Shown piece after piece: positions 62,001-63,410 of a stretch of DNA of 64,000 nucleotides. Made by a program: the position numbers and the translations under genes. The stretch lies in contig CM060200.1 in assembly GCA_030562195.1 (NCBI GenBank), forward strand, positions 14,322,001 through 14,386,000, written 5' to 3'. Position 1 is the first letter of the stretch, and the number at the start of each line of letters is the position of its first letter. The notes beneath the pieces were generated by a model that did not search any database, was not told the origin of the DNA, and worked only from the letters and a program-made list of their open reading frames with translations. The stretch is from Nipponacmea schrenckii (lineage: Eukaryota; Mollusca; Gastropoda; Lottiidae).

Positions 62001-63410
62001 TATTGAAGTAAGAACTTTGAGCGGTGAAATGGATGTTTGGTATAATTTAGGTAAGAATAGTTTGGTCACCATAAAGTTTTTTAAACAACAAATAGAGCTA
62101 AAAGTACATATGGCACTGACCTGAGGTTTGCATAAGTGATAGAATCATGAGAAATATTACTTACCAGTCAGGAGTAATACAAAATTTTAGTTTATTTAAA
62201 TAGAAGTATTTACATGTATAGTGGAGCCACATTCAACTGGTTGTCGATAATCCATAAAAAAATGCTCTTTACTGTGAACGCATATTAGACAAGTTTGATA
62301 TTGACGATTTTTCGATGAACTGTTTTTGAGTTATTCCCTCGACTTGGGAAAAATGGATCATAATTAGCTTGTGAACATGATAAAGACTACAGTTTTCTGA
62401 TTTGAATGAAATTTGTTGTGATCATGTATATTAACCCTTTGAACACTGCTGTCCCATTTCTATAATGTCATCATACCCTGACTCCCCTGAGCATAACGTC
62501 AAAATCAGCCGCAGAAAAGTTTTTTCTTGCGATATTTTGACATTTGCGGCAAAATAAAATGTTTATTTACTTGTGTCGTCTGCTGAGATATTTTTAGTAA
62601 CTACGATTTGATTGGTCAATATAAAATGAAATAATACCGAATTTCTTCAACAAATCCATGGGCTATTTTTAGAAAGGGGTGGTTCCAACAAACTACAAAT
62701 ACTGTGATTGGCTGACAAAACTGTCTATCTGAGAAGATGATTTTCAATACTCACAAAGACTAGAGTAAAGTTTTTATGTAAGAACAGAAACTTTGTAAAG
62801 AAAGGAACAAGAATTTCGTAACGACCCAGCTTGCGCATTTATATTTTATACTTGAAATAAATTTAGAATTCTCGTAAGTCTATAAGAATGATCCACTTAT
62901 ACCCTATAGGCCTACTTTATTATTTAATAGAGGCCACAGAGTAATTATTTCACTGAAGCAATCGAAAGAATAAAGCGATGTTTATCGAATGAACTATAAA
63001 TTATACACAGTAATGAAAGGAAAGATTATAGACAATCAGGGGCTCTTCATAATACCTTGGCCCTATAAATATCATGTGTTGCAGTTGACAGGTGTTCAAT
63101 AGGAAGGGACATAAATCTAGTTGTGAAAAGGCCTGTTACATCTATGGGAATAACATGTTTCACATATCGGAAAGATTTCGTTAAACCAGTTGATTTGTTT
63201 AGGAACGCAAATGTACAGATTAACTTAGCTTCACTGCTAAGTCTTGTAAGATATCATTTTCCTGTCAAGTTTTTTTTTTTTTATCATCAAACAGAAAAGA
63301 GAACAGATAAGTCAGCTGTATCAGGTGCTATTAGGTTACATATTAGTGTTGAAATCAAAGGAGAAGAAAAAGTTGCACCTTACCATGTACAATATACCTG
63401 CCTTCATGAG
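10963..63410 (+). CDS. unc-13: UNC13/Munc13 gene, partial at both ends
   Basis: UNC13/Munc13 proteins act at presynaptic active zones, where they open syntaxin and prime synaptic vesicles; C1 binds diacylglycerol and C2B binds Ca2+/phosphoinositides. Joining the exons listed below (one of the 107-nt pair, microexon included, 29.8-kb and 49.4-kb candidates left out) gives about 770 uninterrupted codons with phase-compatible GT-AG junctions. Domain order is C2A C-terminal half, acidic Tyr/His/Gln-rich linker, conserved segment with [20 protein letters not shown]1, short hinge, C2B. This matches UNC13A/B/C-type proteins rather than UNC13D, which lacks C1. The start of C2A is before 10963 and was not found in 1-10962. 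MUN and C2C lie beyond 64000. Introns reach 11 kb and are full of transposons. Identity is very secure; exact isoforms need transcripts. Confidence 0.97.
11830..12440. repeat. Diverged copy of repeat family A
   Basis: In the intron between the C2A exons, blocks gatcgatcagaaattc, cttccggtttcaaaaaatcg, gactggaagtgatacattggc and tgaccttgacctat appear in the same order as in the 8.9-10.9 kb unit, but with many changes. An older insertion. Confidence 0.6.
12773..12896 (+). CDS. unc-13: UNC13 exon, C2A domain (C-terminal strands)
   Basis: Acceptor TCAATAG, donor gtaagt. It encodes [20 protein letters not shown] and ends with [13 protein letters not shown] plus one base. The family counterpart is GEWLTLDSQVIM...HRILLDAHFELP. 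Phase 0 in, phase 1 out. This exon closes the C2A beta-sandwich; the next one starts the helix after C2A. Confidence 0.95.
13388..13535 (+). repeat. Short repeat-end and SINE 3' fragment
   Basis: It starts with tatacgcccacatg (family C end) and continues with SINE body sequence: aggctaatgccgctgtcctggc, catggcattgctcgtc, agcccatcgggtgcag, gtaggacgtaaaactc and a cattt tail, matching 21008-21120. Confidence 0.65.
14432..15045. repeat. Dispersed repeat family C (palindromic end, internal tandem)
   Basis: It begins with a perfect 20-bp palindrome (gaccacattataatgtggtc, 14438-14457) followed by cgtatattgttgtcacc and cacaattgcttg. After this come about four tandem copies of a ~140-bp module (gttattgcacttgacttagtcaaaa ... 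gatttgaatgaaatttggtgtgatca). The same family recurs in the window at 19.4, 25.0, 33.4, 38.1, 45.4 and 62.3 kb. Confidence 0.75.
15130..15225. repeat. GATAC/GTATC-rich fragment
   Basis: Tightly spaced GTATCG, CGATAC and GTATTGATAC motifs occur on both strands. Similar motifs are at 45665-46015. Probably the end of a degenerate transposon; limits unknown. Confidence 0.35.
15226..16117. other. Intron, no feature recognised
   Basis: Part of the 11-kb UNC13 intron. No exon-like or transposon-end structure was seen in it. Confidence 0.55.
16118..16290. repeat. Inverted repeat around gattctgcagaat
   Basis: Arms aataaaagacagattctgc (16119-16137) and gcagaatctgtcttttatt (16160-16178) are perfect inverse copies about 20 bp apart. 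Further ccgcgg/ccgcc and atctgcagaatccgggga motifs follow to 16285. It could be a transposon terminus. No gene. Confidence 0.6.
16610..17907 (+). pseudogene. Broken transposon-type gene (DUF7869-like)
   Basis: Three blocks in at least two frames read as one decayed protein. The first includes [19 protein letters not shown] and runs into [12 protein letters not shown] before a stop near 17020. The second has [15 protein letters not shown] and [18 protein letters not shown], then [10 protein letters not shown]. The third has [11 protein letters not shown] and [18 protein letters not shown]. The YSDxCGGQNRN and GHSQND motifs recall DUF7869-type proteins spread in invertebrate genomes, thought to be transposase-related; this naming is from memory. 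Stops and frameshifts make it non-functional. It lies in the 11-kb UNC13 intron. Confidence 0.6.
17908..18884. other. Intron, low complexity only
   Basis: Follows the broken transposase-type gene. It has a C-run then A-run at 18773-18790; otherwise nothing recognised. Confidence 0.55.
18885..19340. repeat. Inverted copy of repeat family A
   Basis: In reverse orientation it carries ttaattaggtcatg, gctataaaaccggaagtag, aaggtcaaggtcacgagaaataa, tatggcggc and cactacagaaggtct, all found inverse-complemented in the 7-10.9 kb units. It is preceded by runs of C (18773-18782) and A. Confidence 0.7.
19390..19930. repeat. Family C repeat copy
   Basis: It has ccatccacaattgcttgtaaacactctag, repeated modules (caattcttgacagattttga, gatgaaccctattgaaaatc) and an end gccagtgggcacatattacc like the copy at 33.4-34.5 kb. 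An A-run lies at 19520. Confidence 0.65.
20803..21123 (+). mobile_element. tRNA-derived SINE, full length, with 12-bp TSD
   Basis: It is flanked by identical tcaacaaaagtt copies (20791-20802 and 21124-21135). The head GAGAGCCGCTGTGGCTCAGTCAGTTAGACGC has a pol III A-box-like TGGCTCAGTCAG, and a B-box-like stretch (gatttcaatcc) lies about 40 bp further. The body has ataaactgaggccctgtgtg and cctggcaaaattcccctc, a layout I associate with molluscan and other marine-invertebrate SINEs. It ends ttcattttatg. Fragments of the same family are at 6505 and 13418. Confidence 0.85.
21985..22718. repeat. Dispersed repeat family B, copy 1
   Basis: About 730 bp closely matching 42040-42754 in the same orientation. 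Shared blocks include gaaatgtggccaataatcaaatg, tatccatgtgctaaatttcatc, aaaatggcggcc, tcacctagctgttatag and ttacatgggtcagaattcgaccc. No coding frame is shared by both copies, so it is a non-coding element, perhaps old. Confidence 0.8.
23398..23946 (-). mobile_element. Small Penelope-type element with hammerhead-like motif
   Basis: It is flanked by direct copies of tagatatataatt (23385-23397 and 23947-23959). Within it, 28-bp inverted repeats with one mismatch lie at 23399-23426 and 23795-23822 (taatatccctctaaccagaga). Just inside the left one, the minus strand carries CTGATGA ... CTGAAAGG, the two conserved core blocks of a hammerhead ribozyme. About 120 bp of extra sequence follows the right inverted repeat. 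There is no reverse transcriptase, so it is non-autonomous. Class by analogy with Penelope elements. Confidence 0.6.
23461..23500 (-). ncRNA. Hammerhead-ribozyme-like motif
   Basis: On the minus strand the motif CTGATGA (23490-23496) is followed by AGGGTCGCCCTGACCT, which can form the stem II hairpin, and then GAAA (23470-23473). This is the CUGAUGA-stem II-GAAA order of a hammerhead. The cleavage-site strand and stem III were not resolved by eye. Confidence 0.5.
24075..24154 (+). CDS. unc-13: UNC13 exon, post-C2A helix
   Basis: Acceptor TTGCAG, donor gttagg. The split codon from 12896 gives Asp, then [20 protein letters not shown] and NIMDQE. This matches the family helix after C2A (PEEEARYWAKKLEQLN...DQDE), which helps C2A homodimerise or bind RIM. 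Ends in phase 0. It lies 11.2 kb from the previous exon, across the longest intron in the window. Confidence 0.93.
24155..25025. other. Intron, no feature recognised
   Basis: UNC13 intron up to the family C copy. No exon with good splice sites was seen. Confidence 0.6.
25026..25296. repeat. Family C repeat, short copy
   Basis: It begins tatacgcccacatataatgtgg, has ccgtccgtccgtccgtccacaattgcttgtgg, one module (ttcaatgaaacttggtatgc) and ends ctggtgggcgtatag, the inverse of its start. This compact version shows both termini, TATACGCCCAC inverted about 270 bp apart. Confidence 0.75.
25359..25407 (+). CDS. unc-13: UNC13 exon, start of linker
   Basis: Acceptor TTTATAG, donor gtaagt. It encodes [16 protein letters not shown] plus one base. 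Phase 0 in, phase 1 out. The remaining T joins the CT at 30609 to make Ser, giving a clean junction into [11 protein letters not shown]. The exon is short and not strongly diagnostic alone; the phase fit at both ends and the conserved neighbours support it. Confidence 0.85.
25780..26240. repeat. Diverged copy of repeat family A
   Basis: Blocks catgaccttgacctctagtgacc and gacctagagggttaatttttttcc ... tttaacaaaagttt follow the order of the 8.3-8.5 kb module. Heavily diverged. Confidence 0.5.
26867..27250. mobile_element. Tc1/mariner-type (pogo-like) MITE
   Basis: 384 bp begins CAGTCGAACCGGGATATAACG and ends with the inverse of CAGTCGAATCTGGATGTAACG. It is flanked on each side by TA, the mariner-superfamily target. 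No transposase is present. A CA-rich stretch (26785-26822) precedes it. Confidence 0.75.
27968..28006 (-). ncRNA. Hammerhead-like motif, left arm
   Basis: The inverse of gacgtttcaaccagcgttctctggtctttatcaagc: on the minus strand TTGATAA, a perfect 5-bp stem ACCAG/CTGGT, then TGAAACGTC. Penelope elements are known to carry minimal hammerhead ribozymes in their repeat ends. The CUGAUGA core is changed here to CUUGAUAA, so activity is doubtful. Confidence 0.45.
28097..28579 (-). CDS. Penelope GIY-YIG endonuclease, inverted internally deleted copy
   Basis: 160 codons are open on the minus strand: an RT fragment ([18 protein letters not shown]) is joined directly to the endonuclease region. The GIY-YIG core is [20 protein letters not shown] followed by [11 protein letters not shown]; the CSCG cysteines typical of Penelope proteins are present. 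Compared with the plus-strand copy, everything between MTYFE and AGIE (about 600 bp) is missing, apparently by recombination at a short shared gaacaagctggg/aaacaagctggg sequence. It cannot encode an active RT. Confidence 0.85.
   Translation of the reverse strand: MYCSAMGSPLSPLLAEQYMTYFEQAGIETVFSGQRTIKEVMQANGKHNPTKKADPKGCVYQVFCSCGESYIGETKRPLQKRIKEHQSKAANNPSAIQEHIKDTGHRINWNETLTLAVNKNNKKERKITEAIQIRRNNPSINRDTGVFIPRAYDHLINNQH
28524..29189 (+). CDS. Penelope-like reverse transcriptase, C-terminal part
   Basis: The frame holds the last half of a Penelope [10 protein letters not shown], then [14 protein letters not shown] (catalytic motif with DD), [27 protein letters not shown] and the thumb region to [11 protein letters not shown]. 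The N-terminal fingers and first palm motifs are missing, cut at the palindromic join near 28540. It ends at TGA 29187-29189 after a one-base shift near 29130 relative to the endonuclease frame, so RT and endonuclease are no longer fused in this copy. Confidence 0.88.
   Translation: MYCSAKSGESGLPIAEQYMTYFERKALQISPIKPICWYRKVDDTFVMLKEEDDPKTLLDHLNNQSQSIKFTMETSQDNSIPFLDILIENTNNQISTSVYRKPTHTDQYLHFKSNHPLQTKKGIITTLTKRAVSICSEDKLEKEIDHLKYVFTKLNQYPEHLVNQTIAKARKSSTNNGKTKPEKPPIIVCIPFNGNSSYKIKRLLNKLGLKPFFLGKEQSKK
29141..29551 (+). CDS. Penelope GIY-YIG endonuclease domain
   Basis: This plus-strand frame (longest Met at 29186) holds [20 protein letters not shown] and the region to [11 protein letters not shown]. 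It is nearly identical to the minus copy at 28097-28579 (for example NKINKKER versus [13 protein letters not shown] versus DTGVF). In a complete element it would follow the RT in one frame and make the target nick. Separated here by a frameshift. Confidence 0.88.
   Translation, partial: AGIETVFSGQRTIKEVMQANGKHNPTKKADPKGCVYQVFCSCGESYIGETKRPLQKRIKEHQSKAANNPSAIQEHIKDTGHRINWNETLTLAVNKINKKERKITEAIQIRRNNPSINRDPGVFIPRAYDHLINNQH
29642..29680 (+). ncRNA. Hammerhead-like motif, right arm
   Basis: gcttgataaagaccagagaacgctggttgaaacgtcgc is the same motif as in the left arm, in the plus orientation: stem ACCAG/CTGGT flanked by TTGATAA and GAAAC-GTC. The two arms are identical here. Confidence 0.45.
29788..29854 (+). 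CDS. Candidate orphan Trp-rich exon, uncertain
   Basis: An open stretch is flanked by acceptor-like sequence (tttctgttcaccttggcctcag, or TCTAG at 29760) and a donor-like gtaagc at 29855. It reads [16 protein letters not shown] then VQQFSFP. The composition looks protein-like. However, the readable frame is phase 0 at both ends, while the flanking UNC13 exons join in phase 1; entering from 25407 meets a stop almost at once. It lies just downstream of the Penelope-like insertion. It could be an exon of another isoform that needs a further unseen exon, a decayed exon, or chance. Confidence 0.3.
30609..31194 (+). CDS. unc-13: UNC13 large linker exon with PYHQE repeats
   Basis: Acceptor TTTATAG, donor gtatgt; 586 nt, the largest exon here. 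It begins [18 protein letters not shown], recalling the acidic SEDSDYTSD segment of insect UNC13 linkers. About residues 65-160 are a degenerate hexapeptide array ([18 protein letters not shown] and variants) encoded by an 18-bp tandem repeat. The end is Ser/Arg/Tyr-rich ([15 protein letters not shown]). It should be intrinsically disordered and acidic, between C2A and C1. It ends in phase 2. A second gtatgt donor lies 12 nt downstream. Confidence 0.92.
30896..31090 (+). repeat. Coding 18-bp tandem repeat (PYHQEx)
   Basis: The unit ccctatcatcaagaagct and close variants are repeated inside the linker exon, giving Pro-Tyr-His-Gln-Glu/Asp-Ala/Asp/Ser hexapeptides. One unit is shortened (PYQEA). 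Frame is kept throughout because unit changes are multiples of three. Confidence 0.9.
31207..32054. other. Intron between linker exons
   Basis: AT-rich intron between the PYHQE exon and the 60-nt cassette. Only short direct repeats (tcaattatcagtaattatcagtaattaa, about 31629) were noticed. Confidence 0.6.
32055..32114 (+). CDS. unc-13: UNC13 60-nt linker cassette exon
   Basis: Acceptor AATTTAG, donor gtaaga; exactly 60 nt, phase 2 at both ends, so it can be skipped without a frame change. It encodes [20 protein letters not shown]. The first 20 codons of the next exon (41020) encode nearly the same peptide ([20 protein letters not shown]), so the two arose by exon duplication. Serine/threonine content and RQST suggest phosphorylation sites (inference). 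Confidence 0.88.
32283..33058. mobile_element. piggyBac-type non-autonomous element
   Basis: It is flanked by TTAA (32279-32282 and 33059-33062). Ends are CCCTTTGAGCCC at the left and, inverted, CCCTTGAACCCC at the right; CCC-starting ends at TTAA are the piggyBac signature. A short frame at 32512-32754 (starting [16 protein letters not shown] and acidic) could be a remnant of a transposase N-terminus. An 81-bp tandem duplication (about 32644 and 32725, ccaagcagac-aagtccaaatgatgtagg) lies inside. 776 bp. Confidence 0.65.
33399..34487. repeat. Family C repeat, long copy with ~7 internal modules
   Basis: It starts tatacgcccacatgaaatgg, has gtctgtccacaattgctcgtaaacac, then about seven tandem copies of a ~130-bp module (aaacactctacatggcacaattcttgacc ... 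aaggatgaaccctattgaaaatc ... ttattgcccttgttcttgaa) and ends gccagtgggcgtatattacc. A part copy follows to about 34650. The inverse TATACGCCCAC/GTGGGCGTATA ends are kept. Confidence 0.75.
34660..36123 (-). pseudogene. piggyBac transposase remnant
   Basis: Minus-strand blocks in order: an acidic N-terminus ([14 protein letters not shown], 35937-35656), [14 protein letters not shown] and [14 protein letters not shown] (about 35455-35345), then [18 protein letters not shown] and [20 protein letters not shown] (35300-35171), then [20 protein letters not shown] (about 35000). These are piggyBac DDE transposase blocks. Several frames are needed, so it is broken. The first catalytic Asp (DESM in the family) is Val. 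The right end is next to TTAA at 36124-36127 with CCC at the inner side; the left end is not clear. Confidence 0.8.
36045..36123. repeat. CpG-rich terminal palindromes of the piggyBac remnant
   Basis: ACGCGTTAACGCGT (36050-36063) is a perfect palindrome, and a near copy (acgcgttaatgcgt) follows 40 bp later. They sit just inside the CCCTTTCC/TTAA terminus and are unusually CpG-rich for this AT-rich window. Possible transposase-binding subterminal repeats. Confidence 0.5.
36128..36615. repeat. 34-bp minisatellite, about 14 copies
   Basis: The unit ttataactgattgccaggttcttttgaagtaaag is repeated from just after the piggyBac TTAA. Variants include attgtcaggctcttttg and tatgaagt. It abuts the transposon end exactly. 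Confidence 0.92.
36624..38104. other. Intron, no feature recognised
   Basis: AT-rich intron sequence after the 34-bp minisatellite; no coding or repeat structure recognised. Confidence 0.55.
38105..38660. repeat. Degenerate family C copy
   Basis: It has tggagcatatattgttgtcaccc, aacactccaaaaggctc, cactctggaagacgaattcttgacag and aagaagtgtatgactgaaggtt modules. Heavily diverged. Confidence 0.5.
38661..40083. other. Intron, no feature recognised
   Basis: AT-rich intron sequence up to the hAT-like element; no exon seen. Confidence 0.55.
40092..40907. mobile_element. hAT-like non-autonomous element
   Basis: 816 bp is flanked by atcagtgt (40084-40091) and atcagtat (40908-40915), 7 of 8 bases alike. 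The ends are CAGGGATCATGATTT and, inverted, CAGAGATCGCATGATTT. GCCGGACATT and GCCGACAG motifs lie near the ends and cggtaga repeats at 40735-40815. No transposase. Confidence 0.65.
41020..41188 (+). CDS. unc-13: UNC13 linker exon (WIDAFNKV segment)
   Basis: Acceptor TTTTTTCAG, donor gtaaga; phase 2 in, phase 0 out. It starts with a paralogue of the 32055 cassette, then [19 protein letters not shown] and [16 protein letters not shown]. The last part matches the conserved NWLRAFNKVRMQLQE helix upstream of the calmodulin-binding region in Munc13-1. From here exons can join 51308 directly in phase 0. Confidence 0.93.
42040..42754. repeat. Dispersed repeat family B, copy 2
   Basis: Same orientation and order of blocks as 21985-22718, with small deletions (for example within aaaatggcagctggagc). 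It lies about 300 bp left of the THAP transposon. Confidence 0.8.
43258..43276. promoter_or_regulatory. CRE-like subterminal motif, left
   Basis: TGACGTCAGAGATGCCCAA lies 36 bp upstream of the THAP start codon. The same 19 bases occur inverted at 45182-45200 upstream of the minus-strand exon. TGACGTCA is the palindromic CREB/ATF site. The mirrored placement suggests a shared promoter element or a transposase-binding subterminal repeat. Confidence 0.6.
43312..43678 (+). CDS. THAP-domain protein, first exon
   Basis: The ATG at 43312 starts [20 protein letters not shown] and [14 protein letters not shown], then SRLCSDHF and a final [10 protein letters not shown]. These are the C2CH zinc ligands (C-x4-C ... 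C-x2-H) and the closing AVPT(I/F)F of a THAP DNA-binding domain at residues 1-84. The tail is basic ([18 protein letters not shown]). A donor gtgagt follows CTGCAG-like GTTGCAG at 43678; reading on gives a stop within eight codons. Probably the DNA-binding part of a transposase or associated protein, with the rest deleted. It could instead be a captured host exon, but its place 240 bp inside a terminal repeat favours the transposon. Confidence 0.85.
44906..45099 (-). CDS. Acidic first exon, possibly P2X7-like Cys-rich protein
   Basis: The minus-strand ATG at 45099 opens [23 protein letters not shown], a Ser/Asp/Glu-rich run and HLGNTTW, followed by gtaggc. PYQFEP, an acidic stretch and (L/V)GNTxW just before a cysteine-rich zinc domain are what I recall from the many invertebrate proteins labelled P2X7-like, which are often transposon-linked. 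The cysteine-rich part is not present here. Its position, about 300 bp inside the right terminal repeat and convergent with the THAP exon, suggests a second gene of the same transposon. Name uncertain. Confidence 0.5.
45182..45200. promoter_or_regulatory. CRE-like subterminal motif, right
   Basis: Inverse copy of the motif at 43258-43276 (ttgggcatctctgacgtca), 83 bp upstream of the minus-strand first exon. Confidence 0.6.
45400..46440. repeat. Family C repeat pieces and GTATC-rich fragment
   Basis: 45405-45680 has cctcacattataatgtggtcgta and tandem-type modules (ttgtgaacacgatagaaactgcag). 45665-46015 has gtattgatac, caatacatg and gtattgtatcgtg motifs. 46060-46440 has gagttattgccc, atactccagagtgtacaattcttg and cttgcctgacaagctatc, the family C tail. 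Confidence 0.55.
46441..47550. other. Intron, no feature recognised
   Basis: AT-rich; no exon or transposon end seen before the 30-bp minisatellite. Confidence 0.55.
47551..48545. repeat. 30-bp minisatellite with 440-bp higher-order repeat
   Basis: The unit gtattacaatatcttgagataaatctgagt is repeated over 30 times. Because 30 is a multiple of three, long frames stay open on both strands (decapeptides such as [10 protein letters not shown] forward and [10 protein letters not shown] reverse); these are not genes. A marker variant (gtgttatagcttgcaataaatc) recurs at 47735 and 48175, showing a 440-bp duplication of the array. Confidence 0.93.
48546..49357. other. Sequence upstream of the alternative first exon
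   Basis: If the 49.4-kb exon starts a short isoform, its promoter or a noncoding leader exon could be here. No clear TATA or CpG-rich segment was identified; the tataaag at 49358 is too close to the ATG to serve as a TATA box. Confidence 0.35.
49358..49818 (+). CDS. unc-13: Probable alternative first coding exon of UNC13
   Basis: The ATG at 49375 opens 148 codons ending in phase 0 at gtttgt (49819), which fits the phase-0 exon at 51308. It starts [20 protein letters not shown] and is charged, helical-looking and then acidic ([14 protein letters not shown]), with no C2 motif recognised. A good acceptor (TTTTCAG) lies 17 nt upstream of the ATG. Entering from the 41188 donor gives a stop after five codons, so it does not work as an internal exon through that acceptor. 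This fits a short isoform with its own promoter or noncoding leader, as UNC13 genes of worm and fly have alternative N-termini. A weak internal acceptor at 49381 would permit in-frame inclusion instead. Confidence 0.6.
49819..51307. other. Intron, no feature recognised
   Basis: A faint family C trace (gtctgtccatttgtt ... cttggtgtaaatgcaagc, 50019-50135) and AT-rich DNA. No exon recognised. Confidence 0.5.
51308..51381 (+). CDS. unc-13: UNC13 exon, pre-C1 linker
   Basis: Acceptor TTTGTAG, donor gtaaat; phase 0 in, phase 2 out. It encodes [18 protein letters not shown] then SHHANG. The position corresponds to the calmodulin-recognition neighbourhood of Munc13-1 (SKSLWFKGG); a Trp is present but the basic motif is not obvious. 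Its 3' end and donor are duplicated 129 bp downstream. Confidence 0.85.
51362..51612. repeat. 129-bp tandem duplication of an exon end and donor
   Basis: 51362-51490 begins with the last 20 nt of the UNC13 exon (tcacatcatgcaaatggagg) and its gtaaat donor; 51491 onward repeats it with only a few changes for at least 120 bp. The second copy has no proper acceptor directly upstream, so it is probably a decoy donor. Confidence 0.9.
52464..52554 (+). CDS. unc-13: UNC13 exon, IDSMP conserved segment
   Basis: Acceptor TTTGCAG, donor gtgagt. It encodes [19 protein letters not shown] then [11 protein letters not shown]. This aligns with [21 protein letters not shown] of Munc13-1, the basic segment just before C1. 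Phase 2 in, phase 0 out. Confidence 0.95.
52555..55488. other. Intron, contains the microexon candidate
   Basis: A 2.9-kb intron. Apart from the 9-nt candidate at 54023 and a short family C tail (gccagtgggtgtttgtgcctggcaagc, about 53773), nothing was recognised. Confidence 0.55.
54023..54031 (+). CDS. unc-13: Candidate 9-nt microexon (Val-Leu-Lys)
   Basis: GTGTTGAAG lies between a pyrimidine-containing acceptor (ttgctttatcacattgcag) and gtaaaa. It is phase 0 at both ends, exactly fits between the exons ending at 52554 (...VSEL) and starting at 55489 (SMAAKRN...), and sits where UNC13 proteins vary in length. Neuronal genes often use such microexons. So short a match could be chance; the direct 52554-55489 junction is also in frame. 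Confidence 0.5.
55489..55563 (+). CDS. unc-13: UNC13 exon, pre-C1 helix
   Basis: Acceptor GTATTTCAG, donor gtaagt; 75 nt, phase 0 both sides. It encodes [18 protein letters not shown] then SLNDEEL, matching the family segment leading to NEEL/NDEEL before [15 protein letters not shown]. Confidence 0.95.
55912..56131 (+). CDS. unc-13: UNC13 exon, C1 domain
   Basis: Acceptor TTTTTTTTTCAG, donor gtaagt. It opens [18 protein letters not shown], then a complete C1 zinc finger from [13 protein letters not shown] to NADC. The spacing is H-x12-C-x2-C-x13-C-x2-C-x4-H-x2-C-x7-C, so all eight zinc ligands are present. The Trp in [10 protein letters not shown], which tunes diacylglycerol affinity in Munc13, is present. 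C1 binds diacylglycerol/phorbol ester and increases release probability. Phase 0 in, phase 1 out. Confidence 0.98.
56784..56904 (+). CDS. unc-13: UNC13 exon, C1-C2B linker helix
   Basis: Acceptor GATTAG, donor gtagaa. It encodes [18 protein letters not shown] then [18 protein letters not shown] and ELI plus a split Arg codon. Family counterpart: [19 protein letters not shown]...[13 protein letters not shown]. Phase 1 in, phase 2 out. It can splice to either of the two 107-nt exons that follow. Confidence 0.97.
57508..57614 (+). CDS. unc-13: UNC13 mutually exclusive exon, copy a (107 nt)
   Basis: Acceptor CATTAG, donor gtgagt; phase 2 in, phase 1 out. It encodes [19 protein letters not shown] then [16 protein letters not shown]. 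This is the hinge helix after C1 and the first C2B strand; the [18 protein letters not shown] part is identical to vertebrate Munc13-1, so this copy is the canonical one. Copy b at 58513 has the same length and phases. Confidence 0.95.
58513..58619 (+). CDS. unc-13: UNC13 mutually exclusive exon, copy b (107 nt)
   Basis: Acceptor TATTTCAG, donor gtatat; same length, phases and boundaries as copy a. It encodes [19 protein letters not shown] then [21 protein letters not shown] and DGTSKWSAK are shared with copy a; the helix differs ([10 protein letters not shown] versus [16 protein letters not shown] versus MQIVSL-like IV). Using both copies would shift the frame because 107 is not a multiple of three, so one or the other is expected. 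Confidence 0.9.
59391..60012. repeat. Repeat family A, short copy
   Basis: It has the family start (gctgaaagcaaagtcccagtttg) and end (agcaaagtctcactttgtgccac...tggctctag), plus gcacttctggttttgcaaaaatg, ggccgccatattg and cacagatggctcattgctttggcc. The GACC modules are missing, so this is an internally deleted copy in an UNC13 C2B intron. Confidence 0.78.
60013..61177. other. Intron, no feature recognised
   Basis: Between the repeat A copy and the first C2B exon. Readable frames at 60029-60274 and 60585-60794 show no family motif. Confidence 0.55.
61178..61319 (+). CDS. unc-13: UNC13 exon, C2B domain part 1
   Basis: Acceptor GGTTTTAG, donor gtaagt. It encodes [20 protein letters not shown], then [20 protein letters not shown] and WTEKFYF. 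The loop-1 aspartates (KDKTGTSDP) needed for Ca2+ are present. C2B in UNC13 binds Ca2+ and PI(4,5)P2 and potentiates release. Phase 1 in, phase 2 out. Confidence 0.97.
61662..61703 (+). CDS. unc-13: UNC13 exon, C2B domain part 2 (42 nt)
   Basis: Acceptor TATTTCAG, donor gtatgt; 42 nt. It encodes [13 protein letters not shown] with split codons at each end (Phe before, Trp after), identical to vertebrate UNC13 at this place. Confidence 0.96.
61923..62050 (+). CDS. unc-13: UNC13 exon, C2B domain part 3
   Basis: Acceptor TTTGCAG, donor gtaaga. It encodes [20 protein letters not shown] then [20 protein letters not shown] and NL. The loop-3 aspartates (WDEDND) are kept, so C2B should still bind Ca2+. 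Phase 2 in, phase 1 out. Confidence 0.97.
62230..62445. repeat. Family C fragment next to a TTAACCCTTTG terminus
   Basis: gacaagtttgatattgacgatttttcgatgaactg and gatttgaatgaaatttgttgtgatca are family C modules. At 62434 TTAACCCTTTGAACACTGC looks like a piggyBac-type end, but no matching partner was found. Confidence 0.45.
62446..63294. other. Intron before the last exon
   Basis: A frame runs from 63123 into the last exon, but the conserved protein begins only at 63295, after the acceptor; the upstream part is intron. Confidence 0.6.
63295..63410 (+). CDS. unc-13: UNC13 exon, C2B end and start of MUN-proximal region
   Basis: Acceptor AAACAG, donor gtttgt. It encodes [20 protein letters not shown] then [18 protein letters not shown], almost identical to vertebrate UNC13. 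Phase 1 in, phase 0 out. It is the last exon in the window; the MUN domain must follow past 64000. Confidence 0.97.

Noticed and set aside
62434..62460. Complete piggyBac-type element starting at TTAACCCTTTG
   Set aside because: No inverse partner end next to TTAA was found before 64000.
63123..63294. Protein coding upstream of the last exon in the same frame
   Set aside because: The conserved UNC13 sequence starts only after the acceptor at 63294; the upstream reading has no family match and is intron.
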